Source: Planctomycetota bacterium
GTDB lineage: Bacteria > Planctomycetota > Phycisphaerae > UBA1845 > UTPLA1
Assembly: GCA_016712275.1 (NCBI GenBank)
Contig: JADJRI010000006.1
Location: forward strand, 1-64,000
DNA length: 64,000 nucleotides
Reading direction: 5' to 3'
Shown here: positions 19,307 through 28,287 of the stretch, in pieces
Position numbering within the stretch: position 1 is the first letter of the stretch
Layout: each line of letters starts with the position of its first letter
Notes under the pieces: generated by a model
The model's database searches: none
Seen by the model: the letters and a program-made list of their open reading frames with translations, nothing else
What the model was told of the DNA's origin: nothing
Made by a program: the position numbers and the translations under genes

Positions 19307-19563
19307 GGGTATTCGCTGGCGAAATGGGCGGTGGAGCTGCGTACGGCGAGGATTTATCCAAGAGAAGGATGATGTTCACGTTCTGGGTGGCGTCTATCAA
19401 GCCTCAATAAACCAGATCCCCCAAAGAACTATTGAAGAGCACTTCCCGTTCCCCATACAATTGTGTTTCGTAGAGCGAGTAATTGTCGAAGGGTCGGAGT
19501 TGGCACATGCAAAGCGTCTCAAACTTTCGGGAACAATCGCGATGCTCGTCGTCGGCAAAGCGC
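19307..19563. other. Intergenic stretch, no gene assigned
   Basis: Open frames exist on both strands here (for example a forward frame ending at 19607 and a reverse one at 19404-19631), but none has a recognisable domain or convincing start. AT content rises relative to the upstream genes. It may be a degraded remnant or the leader of the following secreted protein. Confidence 0.4.
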
Positions 19564-21884
19564 ATGAGCTCAACGTGGATCCGCAAAGTCAAGACTGTCA
19601 CGCTTAACTTCCTACATAGATTACCATTCATCGCGTTGGTACTTGCGAGTGTAATACAGCCCCCAACACTAAATGCTGATTGTAGCTACGAGTGGACGGG
19701 AAGCGGCGGTGCCCCGGGGCTTGCCGGATTCATCAGTTCTGGATACGGCTCGGCAACTGCAAACTGGGATCCGGATGGACCGGGTCCAGAAACAGACTTG
19801 CTCGTTATTGGCGGAAATTTTACTCTCGTCGCCGACTTACCGGTAAACAACATTGTTGCTTGGAATGGATCTACCTGGCTTCCACTTGGAACCGGAATGA
19901 ACGGGGCCGTAACCGCGCTTGCGGTGTTTGATGGTCACCTAATTGCCGGAGGTACATTTTCATTTGCCGGAGGCGTGTCGGCGAACAATATCGCTGAGTG
20001 GAATGGTCAAGAATGGCCGCACTCGGCTCAGGTGTTAGCACGATAAGCGGATTGCCCAACGTCGACACTCTCAGGATATTTGACGGAGATCTTATCGCAA
20101 GTGGAAGGTTTGAAACAGCCGGTGGCGCGATCGTAAACAATATTGCTCGTTGGGATGGCGAAAGCTGGCACGCTATTGGCAATGGGTTCAATTCCACGGT
20201 CGACACGGTCGGTCAGTTCAATGGTGAGTTGATTGCAGGCGGACAGTTTACCTTTTCGGGTTCGGAACCAATCAATCGCATAGCACGATGGGACGGATTG
20301 AACTGGCATGCCCTCGACACAGGGCTTAATTCCAACCCGAATGACTTGTGCGAATTTGCAGGCGAGCTTTACGTTGGTGGCGCCTTTACGACAGCTGGAA
20401 GTCAGGCTTGTAACTACATTGCGAAATGGAACGGAACAATATGGCAGCCCTTGGTCGGTAGCACACTAAATGGCAGTGTTTACTGCCTAGGTGAGTTCGA
20501 GGGAGAATTGATAGCAGGCGGAAATTTTTTCAGTAGTGGAGGAGCGTCTGCCAATTACGTGGCACGATGGAATGGGTCATTTTGGAGCACTCTTTCAACC
20601 GGAACTTGCGGCTTGGTGGAATCGTTTACTCCGTACCAAGGGTCACTCATCGTCACTGGTTACTTCACTTGTGCATCCGCACTTAAGACTCTTGGCATGG
20701 CCCGTTGGTATCAGGGAACCTGGCATCAGCTTGTTCCAGACATGGGCACAAACGGTCGAGTGACCCATTTCTCAGAGTTGAACGGCAATCTAGTTGCGAG
20801 CGGGTACTTTGGACTGATTGACGATCAGAATGTGAGTCGATTAGCGACCCGCGTGGAAGACACATGGCAGTCTATTGGATCAAACTTCACGCCAGTTTTA
20901 ACGGACTCTGCATGGTATGATGGAAATTGGTTTGTTAGTTGGAACTGGGCTGGGCAATCGTATAACGGCATTTCCGGAATCGCAAAACTAACCGGGTCCA
21001 ATTGGTCATCTGTCGGTAGCCCGGGGACATTGTTCTCGGTTCATGCCCTCTTGGATTATGCAGGAGACCTGGTTATTGGCGGTCCCTTCTCAAGCGTTGC
21101 CGGTAATACTAACGCGAAGAGAATCGCGCGATGGAACGGAACAAGCTGGTCCAACCTTGGCACCGGCATGAACGGCGCCGTTCATTGCCTCGCCCAACTC
21201 GATGGTGAATTGATTGCGGGCGGGGTATTCACTATTGCAGGTGGCGCTGAAGCGAATCGTGTAGCGCGATGGAACGGAACGAGTTGGTCAGCGATGGGCG
21301 CTGGGTTCGATTCCCAGGTATCTGCGCTCGTCGTAAACGAAGGAGTCCTTTATGCAGGAGGACTATTCACCCATTCCGGAACAACAAACACTAGCTATGT
21401 TGCAAAATGGGAGAATAACGAATGGCGTCCCGTAGGGGAGGGGTTCAATGGTTATGTAAATGATCTCGAAAGCTTCCATGGCCGGTTATTCGCAGGCGGT
21501 GATTTCACCTGGTCGAATGACGTCTCCGTGAATCGGATTGCTGAGTGGAGTGGAACAGATTGGGTTTCGCTCGGAGCGGGCATCGGTGGAATTACTGTTC
21601 AGACTCTGGAAGTTGTTTCAGATACCCTATATGTCGGCGGGGGGTTTGGCACGGCAGGTGGGCAAGCCTCAGCGTTCTGGGCTCGATGGGGTCTTGCCTG
21701 TTCACGTGGAGACGTAAATTGCGATGGACAGATTGATGCTGCCGACATGGCACCCTTTTGCATGACGCTCGTACAACCACTTGACGCGATGGCTTGTGAA
21801 TATGTGCTGTCGGACATGAATTCCGACAGGGTTGTTGACATGCTGGATATTGCACCGTTTGTCGCGAAACTCCTGGACCCCTAA
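19564..21884 (+). CDS. Secreted beta-propeller-like repeat protein with dockerin-like end (frameshifted)
   Basis: The protein is about 773 residues when repaired. ATG 19564 is followed by a signal peptide (FLHRLPFIALVLASVI). The body contains roughly a dozen degenerate repeats of about 40-45 residues built on the pattern ARWNGTSWSxLGTGMNG ... LIAGGxFTxAGG, like delta-60/kelch-type propeller blades. The last 60 residues contain GDVNCDGQIDAADM and SDMNSDRVVDMLDIAPF, two EF-hand-like loops resembling dockerin. The frame breaks near 20015, where TGGCC is present and TGGGCC would restore NGQEWAALGSG. Codon usage is more AT-rich than in neighbouring genes, which may mean a recent origin. Predicted extracellular; ligand unknown. 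Confidence 0.78.
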
Positions 21885-22091
21885 GTTGACCGGATAGATA
21901 GAGTTAGACGCGTACGAATGCCTTCCCCTATCTGAATTGGAAACTCGGTTGAATACTGTTCGAAACCCCTTTTTCTGCACTTTTCAGAATATTGAGCTCG
22001 TTGTAACACGCCCGTAACTCTTCTCCCCGTTCGATAATAATCCGTGAAAATTGAAGGCTCGGCCCGTTCGGACTACCATAAAGTCTGAACC

Positions 22092-23460
22092 ATGCTCGAA
22101 CTCCCTCAAATCACGGCCCCCGGCGAAAAGCGCGAAACGCATATTGGCAGCTATTTTGTCGCGAATTATCCGCCATTCTCGGTTTGGAGCCGGGAGCATG
22201 TTCATGAAGCTGTCGAGGCGCTGAACGCAGCGCCAAATCGCCAGATTGCGAATCCCTCGGCCCCTCGGCCCCATGGCCCCTCGGCCCCTTTGGGTCTTTA
22301 TCTCCACATTCCCTTCTGTCGCAAGCGCTGCAAGTTCTGCTACTTTCGCGTGTACACCGACAAGAACGCCAGCGAGGTGGATGTCTATTGCGATGCGCTG
22401 GCTCGCGAGATCGAGCATTATTCGCACATGCCCGCGCTGCAGGGGCGCCAATTTGAGTTCGTTTACTTCGGCGGCGGCACGCCTTCGTTCCTGAGCGAGA
22501 AGCAGTTACTCAAGCTCATTGAGCGCATCAACCAGCACTGGCGGTGGGATGCGGCGCGCGAAGTCACGTTCGAATGCGAGCCGGGCACGCTAAAGAAGCA
22601 CAAGCTCGAAGCGATCAAACAGATTGGTGTCACGCGCCTGTCGCTCGGCGTCGAGCATTTCGACGACGAAGTGCTCGAGCACAACGGCCGGGCGCATCAC
22701 TCCGCCGAGATTTTTCAGGCGTATGAGTGGGCCCGCGAGGTGGGCTTTCCGCAGATCAACATCGACCTGATCGCCGGCATGGTCGGCGAGACCGACGCGA
22801 AATGGAAGATGGCGGTCGAGAAGGCGCTGGCAATGCAGCCGGACTGCCTGACGATCTATCAGATGGAGATGCCGCACAACACGGTGCTCTCGCGCGAGAG
22901 CAAGACGACGGGCGACCCGGTGCCCATCACCGACTGGCCGACGAAGCGCGGGTGGGTGGATTATGCGTTCCGGCAGTTCGAGGCGGCGGGGTATGTGGTG
23001 TCGAGCGCTTACATTGGTAAAGCCGAGCGAGCACAGCGGCTTTGTCTATCGCGATTCGTTGTGGCATGGTGCCGACCTCATTGGCACGGGTGTCGCCTCG
23101 TTTTCGCATTTCGCCGGCGTTCACTTTCAAAACGTGGATGGCTGGGAGGAATATGTCGCGGCCTGCAATGCGGGCGAGTTGCCGCTGAATCGGGCATTTC
23201 CGATGTCGCCGAAGCAGCTTCTGATTCGCGAGTTGATTCTGCAGCTCAAGACCGGCAAGCTGGATGCGGCCTATTTCCGCGGCAAATTCGGCGTGGAGAT
23301 TCTTGCGGAGTTTCGAGAGGCGTTCGACTCGCTGGTGCGCGATGAGTATGCGACGATCGAGGGCGACCGGATTCAACTAACCCGCGCCGGCCTGCTCGTG
23401 GCCGACCCGCTGTTGCCGAAGTTCTTCGAAAGCGAGTTTCGCGACGTGCGTTATACGTAG
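22092..23460 (+). CDS. HemN/HemW-like radical SAM protein (frameshifted)
   Basis: Radical SAM enzyme related to coproporphyrinogen III oxidase-like proteins. The cluster motif is FCRKRCKFCYF (CxxxCxxC), preceded by LGLYLHIP. EFVYFGGGTPSFLS, ECEPGT and INIDLIAGMVGET follow, all family hallmarks. The frame breaks near 23010-23015: restoring two bases (AC) gives SSAYTLVKPSEHSGFVYRD and continues to 23460 with the usual HemN-like C-terminal domain. Repaired length is about 456 residues. The N-terminal extension contains a tandem CCCCTCGG-type tract (SAPRPHGPSAP). Its neighbours (chorismate-lyase-like, FAD enzyme, symporter) suggest a specialised pathway rather than haem synthesis. Confidence 0.82.
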
Positions 23461-23462
23461 GA

Positions 23463-23515
23463 ATAGTTTCGAGTTGCGAGTTACGAGTAGCGAGTTTTCG
23501 GATTTCAGTTTCCAG
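23463..23515. repeat. Short tandem GAGTTnC-type repeat
   Basis: Between the radical SAM gene and the next start lie degenerate 6-8 base units (CGAGTT GCGAGTT ACGAGT AGCGAGTT). A similar run on the opposite strand is present at 51560-51640. The repeat is translated if an upstream start is chosen for the next gene, which argues for the downstream ATG at 23540. Confidence 0.55.
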
Positions 23516-23539
23516 ATAGAAGAGTTGCACCGATTCATC

Positions 23540-24130
23540 ATGCATGAGATACACGGCGCGGCCGACCATATCAGCACGATCAACGATCCGCGCGTGGCCA
23601 TCGAACATCTCGCGGGTACGTTCTTCGGACTCGATCTGGCAAACGATGCGAAACTCGTTGCGCCGGGTGACGTGCCGCCGCCGTTTCACGGCCTGCTGGT
23701 CCACAACGAACACATGACCACCAGCCTCGAAGAATATCATGGGCAGCCGGTGCGGCTCGAAGTCATTGAGGATCGGCTGGATCGCGACATGTATTGGCGG
23801 AAAATCCTGCTGTGCGTCGGTGAAAACCAAGTCGTCGAAGTCGGCGTGGTGCGCATTCATCTTCGGTATACGTCCGATGCGGTTCGCGAGGAAATCCTCC
23901 ATCGCGAAAGGCCGCTCGGTGAAATTCTGATCCGTCACAACGTTTTGCGGCGCATCGAGCCGAAGTGGTTTTTCAAGTTCGAAAGCCCGTCGCCCGTGGT
24001 CGCGGCGTTTGATCGGCCGATTGAGGGGCCCGTGTATGGACGGGTTGGTCTGATTCATTGCGACGGGCAGCCTGCGATCGAGCTGTTGGAAGTGGTGAGC
24101 GGGGATTGCCTGTCAGAGCCGCGCACGTAA
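23540..24130 (+). CDS. Chorismate-lyase-like (UbiC/DUF98-type) protein
   Basis: About 196 residues from ATG 23540. The central pattern (YWRKILLCVGENQVVEVGVV, then PLGEILIRHNV, then WFFKFE and VYGRVGLIHCDGQPAIELLEVV) follows the layout of chorismate pyruvate-lyase-fold proteins, where a hydrolase or ligand pocket lies in an antiparallel sheet. The assignment rests on this pattern and is moderate. It sits between a HemN-like radical SAM gene and an FAD oxidoreductase gene in the same direction. A role in making an aromatic metabolite is possible but is inference. Confidence 0.55.
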   Translation: MHEIHGAADHISTINDPRVAIEHLAGTFFGLDLANDAKLVAPGDVPPPFHGLLVHNEHMTTSLEEYHGQPVRLEVIEDRLDRDMYWRKILLCVGENQVVEVGVVRIHLRYTSDAVREEILHRERPLGEILIRHNVLRRIEPKWFFKFESPSPVVAAFDRPIEGPVYGRVGLIHCDGQPAIELLEVVSGDCLSEPRT

Positions 24131-24325
24131 GTAAGCGGTCGGTGCTGTACTCGAGAAACGGATTGACGACTGAATCAAACATGAATAGACCAATGGCCTT
24201 GGTTTGCATCCGACTGCAGAGCATTTGCCTCGATACGGGAGTAATCGAAAATTGAATTCGACGTGTGCCATAATTCAGGCACGCCGACCGCTCCCTGACG
24301 GTCGCGGCTCTGTTAAGAGAATGTG

Positions 24326-25579
24326 ATGAAATCGAACTACGACGTCATTGTGATTGGAGGCGGCCCATCCGGCTCGACGGTTGCGACACTGCTTGCGAAA
24401 CAGGGGCATCGCGTGCTGATACTGGAGCGCGCGAAGTTTCCGCGCCATCATATCGGCGAATCGCTTATTCCCTATACGTACTTCACACTTGAAAAATTGG
24501 GCATGCTGGAGCGGCTGAAGAAGTCCGATTTCACCATCAAGCAAAGCGTTCAGTTCGTCAATTCGCAAGGCAAGGATTCCGCGCCCTTCTTTTTTCCCGA
24601 TCTCGACCCCGGCGAATGGTCTTCGACGTGGCAGGTTACGCGATCCAAATTCGACGAGATGATGCTCAACAACGCCCGCGAAAACGGCGTCGATGGGATT
24701 GAGCAGGCCAACGTCAAACAGGTTTTATTCGAAGGCGAAACGGCGGTCGGCGTACAGGCAATCATCAATGGCGAAACCAAGGAGTTCCGCGCCCCCGTCA
24801 CCATCGACGCCACCGGTCAATCGGCCATGATCTCGCGCCAATTCAAACTGCGCTACGGCGACGAGAAACTCAAAAACGCCGTCATCTATGGCTACTGGAA
24901 AAACGCAATTCGCGACGAAGGCCGAAACGCCGGCGCAACGCTCGTGATCGCGCTGCCCGGAACGCAGGGCTGGTTCTGGTTTATTCCGCTCGAAGACGGC
25001 ATCACCAGCATCGGAGTCGTCGCCCCGCCCGACCACATTTACAACGGCCGCAGCGATCAGCCCGGCGAGATTCTCGACGCCCTCATAGCGGAAACACCCG
25101 GTCTCGCCCGCCGCATCGTCGGCGCCGAGCGCGTCGGCAACATCTACACGACCGCCGATTTCTCCTATCGATCCCGCCGAGCAGCCGGCAACGGCTGGGC
25201 GCTGGTCGGCGATGCCTTCGGCTTTCTCGATCCGCTGTACTCTTCCGGCGTGATGTTGGCGCTCAAGAGCGGAGAACTGGCGGCCGAGGCGATTCACGAG
25301 GCCCTTGTCGCCGGCGATTATTCCGAAAGCGCCCTTGGCAAGTATGGCCCCAAGGTGGCACAGGGCATGCAGCGCATTCGCATGCTGGTTTATGCCTATT
25401 ACGACCCGACTTTTCGAATGGGGCCGTTTGTCCGGCAGTATCCGCACCTGAAGAACGACATCACCCGCGTTCTGGTCGGCGATGTTTTTGAGGATGACCT
25501 TTCCGAACTTTTTGATACACTAGGCCGACATCTGACGCTTCCGCCCGAGATCAAGATCGAGGAGACGGTATCCGCGTGA
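24326..25579 (+). CDS. FAD-dependent oxidoreductase (geranylgeranyl reductase/halogenase-like)
   Basis: A flavoprotein of 417 residues. The N-terminal dinucleotide motif IVIGGGPSGSTVATLLAKQG and the GESLIP motif place it in the large group that includes geranylgeranyl reductases and flavin-dependent halogenase-like proteins. ALVGDAFGFLDPLYSSGV near residue 290 is the second FAD-binding motif. No WxWxIP halogenase signature is seen (WFWFIPLEDG is similar but differs). AAGAGA precedes ATG 24326. It overlaps the DUF3311 gene (TGATG), so co-translation is likely. Substrate unknown. Confidence 0.85.
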   Translation: MKSNYDVIVIGGGPSGSTVATLLAKQGHRVLILERAKFPRHHIGESLIPYTYFTLEKLGMLERLKKSDFTIKQSVQFVNSQGKDSAPFFFPDLDPGEWSSTWQVTRSKFDEMMLNNARENGVDGIEQANVKQVLFEGETAVGVQAIINGETKEFRAPVTIDATGQSAMISRQFKLRYGDEKLKNAVIYGYWKNAIRDEGRNAGATLVIALPGTQGWFWFIPLEDGITSIGVVAPPDHIYNGRSDQPGEILDALIAETPGLARRIVGAERVGNIYTTADFSYRSRRAAGNGWALVGDAFGFLDPLYSSGVMLALKSGELAAEAIHEALVAGDYSESALGKYGPKVAQGMQRIRMLVYAYYDPTFRMGPFVRQYPHLKNDITRVLVGDVFEDDLSELFDTLGRHLTLPPEIKIEETVSA

Positions 25580-25836
25580 TGAGAGCCTTGGCCATTCTGT
25601 TTTTTCTGGTGCTGGTTGTGGCCCATCAGGACTTCTGGTGGTGGCATACGCATGAACCGCTCATCCTGGGCTTTATTCCCATTGGGCTGGCATGGCATGC
25701 GGGTATTTCGGTTTGCGCCGCCGCGCTGGGCGCGTTTGCCGTGAAGTACTGCTGGCCGACGGATTTGGAAGAGGCCGTCGCAAGCGACATTTCCAGTTCA
25801 ACACACAATAGCCGCGAAGGCTCGGAGCACGCGTGA
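25579..25836 (+). CDS. DUF3311 small membrane protein
   Basis: An 85-residue protein with two transmembrane segments (ALAILFFLVLVVAHQDFWWW and the second around residue 38-58). HQDFWWW and LGFIPIGLAWHAG are diagnostic of DUF3311. Such proteins are nearly always encoded directly before a sodium:solute symporter and probably form a small subunit or partner. Here the next gene is exactly that, overlapping by four bases (GTGA). The ATG overlaps the preceding stop; GTG 25576 is an alternative. Confidence 0.85.
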   Translation: MRALAILFFLVLVVAHQDFWWWHTHEPLILGFIPIGLAWHAGISVCAAALGAFAVKYCWPTDLEEAVASDISSSTHNSREGSEHA

Positions 25837-27452
25837 ACGCCGGTCAAATCTCCTGCGTCGTCATCGTTGTTTATATGGCCATGCTGATCGGCATCGGCGT
25901 TGTCACGCGCCGAATGTTTCGCGGCACGACAGCCGACTACTTTGTCGCATCTCGCGGCATCGGATCGTTTCTGCTGCTCATGTCGCTCTTCGGCACGACG
26001 ATGACCAGTTTTGCCATCATTGGCAGCAGCGGCGAAGCCTTCAAGAGCGGCATCGGCGTCTATGGCCTGATGGTCTCATGGTCGGGTATTTTTCACTCCT
26101 TTTGCTTTTTCTTCATCGGCATCAAGCTCTGGTCGTTCGGGGCGCGATACGGCTACCAGACGCAGATTCAGTTCTTTCGCGACCGTTTTGAGTCGGACAA
26201 GCTGGGCATTTTCCTCTTTCCGGCGCTGGTCGGGCTGGTGACGCCCTACATCCTCATGGGCATCATCGGCGGCGCGACGGCCATGGAGAAAATCACCGCC
26301 GGTGCGTTTCCGGTTCAATTCGCCGCGAGCGCGGGCGGCGTTCCATTCTGGCTTTGCGGACTGGTGATGTGTGTCGTCGTGCTTATTTACATCTTCTTCG
26401 GCGGCGTGCGCGGCGCTGCGTGGGCCAATGCCGTTCAGACAATTCTGTTCATCGGCCTTGGAATCGTCACTTTCTTCGTCATTGCCGACAAACTCGGCGG
26501 CATGGAGGAGGCGACGCAGCGTGTGGTGGAGAACAATCCGTCCTATCTGAAGCTGGACGCGACCGATCAGGACAAGCAGATTCACGCCGAACGGCTCGCA
26601 GAATTCAAGGCGGGCAATTCAAAGGCCCCACCAAGGGCGGTCGATCATATTCCCTCGCTAAAATTCCTGACCTACATATTCATCCCGTTTAGTGTCGCCA
26701 TGTTTCCGCATCTCTTTCAGCATTGGCTCACCGCCAAAAGCGCGAAGGCATTCAAACTCAGCGTCATCCTTCACCCATTGCTGATGATGCTCACCTGGCT
26801 GCCTTGTGTGTTGATCGGTGTCTGGGCAACATCGGCCGTCATGCCCGATGGAACACTTGTCGTCCCCCCCGGCGTGCCCGAAAACGGGGTATTACCGCTC
26901 ATGGTGCGCAAGCTTTCAACACCCGTCATGGGAGGCTTGCTCACCGCGGGCGTATTGGCCGCCATCATGTCGAGCCTGGATTCGCAGTTCCTCTGTCTTG
27001 GCAGCATTTTCACGAACGACATCGTCGGCCACTACATCGGCCACGAGAAACTCTCTGATCGACAGAAACTGCTCATCGGAAGATCGTTCATTGTCGTCAT
27101 TGTCGCGATTTGCTACGTCGTTTCGCTTTATTGGCGCAGTGCCAGTGTCTTTGCGCTGGGGACTTGGTGCTTCACCGGGTTTGCCGCGCTGGCGCCGCTG
27201 GTGTTCGCCGCGCTCTACTGGAAGCGCGCGACGAAAGTCGGGGCCTATGCGTGCATCATCACCGCGGCGGCCGTCGGACTGTACTTTTTCAGCAAGTCAG
27301 ATTTGAAGAGCAAGGGCGAATTTCTCGTGGCCGGCATGATGCCGGTGACGTTTGTCATCGCCGCCTCGACCGCGGCACTCGTGATTGTGTCACTGGCGAC
27401 AACCCCGCCGTCGGAGAAGACCGTTAAGAAGTTTTTTGCCCGCGCGGCGTGA
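25833..27452 (+). CDS. Sodium:solute symporter (SSS family)
   Basis: An inner-membrane transporter of 539 residues with about 13-14 hydrophobic helices, starting at GTG 25833. Family traits include the early motif DYFVASRGIGSFLLLMSLFGTTM, the central GGVRGAAWANAVQTILF, and HLFQHWLTAKSAKAFK. The segment MSSLDSQFLCLGS matches a Na+-site region. A hydrophilic loop at about residues 228-275 is longer than usual. It is related to pantothenate/organic-acid symporters, but the substrate cannot be read from sequence. Linked to the DUF3311 gene, it may import or export the small molecule handled by the upstream enzymes. Confidence 0.9.
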   Translation: MNAGQISCVVIVVYMAMLIGIGVVTRRMFRGTTADYFVASRGIGSFLLLMSLFGTTMTSFAIIGSSGEAFKSGIGVYGLMVSWSGIFHSFCFFFIGIKLWSFGARYGYQTQIQFFRDRFESDKLGIFLFPALVGLVTPYILMGIIGGATAMEKITAGAFPVQFAASAGGVPFWLCGLVMCVVVLIYIFFGGVRGAAWANAVQTILFIGLGIVTFFVIADKLGGMEEATQRVVENNPSYLKLDATDQDKQIHAERLAEFKAGNSKAPPRAVDHIPSLKFLTYIFIPFSVAMFPHLFQHWLTAKSAKAFKLSVILHPLLMMLTWLPCVLIGVWATSAVMPDGTLVVPPGVPENGVLPLMVRKLSTPVMGGLLTAGVLAAIMSSLDSQFLCLGSIFTNDIVGHYIGHEKLSDRQKLLIGRSFIVVIVAICYVVSLYWRSASVFALGTWCFTGFAALAPLVFAALYWKRATKVGAYACIITAAAVGLYFFSKSDLKSKGEFLVAGMMPVTFVIAASTAALVIVSLATTPPSEKTVKKFFARAA

Positions 27453-27510
27453 TTATGTTCAACGGTTGAACGACTCCCATCCCGTCACCGATTCTTCACT
27501 CTACAAGCCG

Positions 27511-28287
27511 TTATTCCGGCTTTTTGACTTCGCCATGCACCGCGCGCTCCAGCGTAATTCGTCGAATCATGGCGAGAATCGAATCGATTTCCAGGGGCTT
27601 CTTGACGATTGTATAGGCGGTTCGTTTGACCGCTTCCTTGGCGAGCTTTTCGAATTCCGCTTCGTTTCCGGTCAGCATGATGGCGACCGCGGTCGGAGTC
27701 AGTTTGCGGATGGCGAGGTAGAGTTCCAGGCCGTTCATGATCGGCAACTGCGTGTCAATGAACACAACGTCGAATCGAATCTGCTCGACCAGGTCGAGCG
27801 CGTCGTGCGGCGAATTGGCCAGACTGACGCGGTACCCATTGTTCTTCAATGAATCCGTCAGCGCCAATGCCACGCCTTCGTCATTTTCAACGATGAGTAT
27901 GGCTGTATCGTGCACTTCGCCGATCATCTGCACAACCTTCTGCACATCGAGCGGCTTGGGCAGAAAGGCGATGGCGCCTTCATCCAGGGCGGCCTGCTTG
28001 AGATCATCCACGCTGTAGGCGCTCATCATGATGACGCGCACACCTTCCCGGTGCCGTCGAATTCGCCGAAACGCCTCAACGCCGTTGATGCCCGGCATGC
28101 GCACATCCATCAGGATCACGTCAAACCCGTGCATCTCGCACATGGCGACGGCCTCTTCGCCGGTTGAGGCGGTAGTGACGTGGTAGCCCTCCTCCATGAG
28201 AATGTCGGAAAGCGTGATGCGCATGTTCTTTTCGTCGTCAACAATCAGAACGGTGGTTGATTTGGTTTGTGTGGCCGGCGCGGTCAT
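27511..28287 (-). CDS. Dual-receiver response regulator
   Basis: A 258-residue cytosolic protein made of two CheY-like receiver domains and no output domain. Domain 1 has IVDDE near residue 15 and the phosphoacceptor Asp61 (ILMDVRMPGINGVE), with Lys111 in FLPKP. Domain 2 starts with ILIVENDEG near 130, with probable acceptor Asp178 (FIDTQLPIMNG) and Lys in VKKPLE. Its ATG overlaps the stop of the upstream multi-PAS kinase (ATGA), so the pair is a kinase and cognate regulator. Without DNA-binding output it probably acts by protein contact or as a phosphate relay. Confidence 0.9.
   Translation of the reverse strand: MTAPATQTKSTTVLIVDDEKNMRITLSDILMEEGYHVTTASTGEEAVAMCEMHGFDVILMDVRMPGINGVEAFRRIRRHREGVRVIMMSAYSVDDLKQAALDEGAIAFLPKPLDVQKVVQMIGEVHDTAILIVENDEGVALALTDSLKNNGYRVSLANSPHDALDLVEQIRFDVVFIDTQLPIMNGLELYLAIRKLTPTAVAIMLTGNEAEFEKLAKEAVKRTAYTIVKKPLEIDSILAMIRRITLERAVHGEVKKPE

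Noticed and set aside
19564..21884. Possible CRISPR or DNA tandem repeat array
   Set aside because: The repetition is at protein level (about 40-45 residues, degenerate); no fixed DNA repeat and spacer pattern exists.
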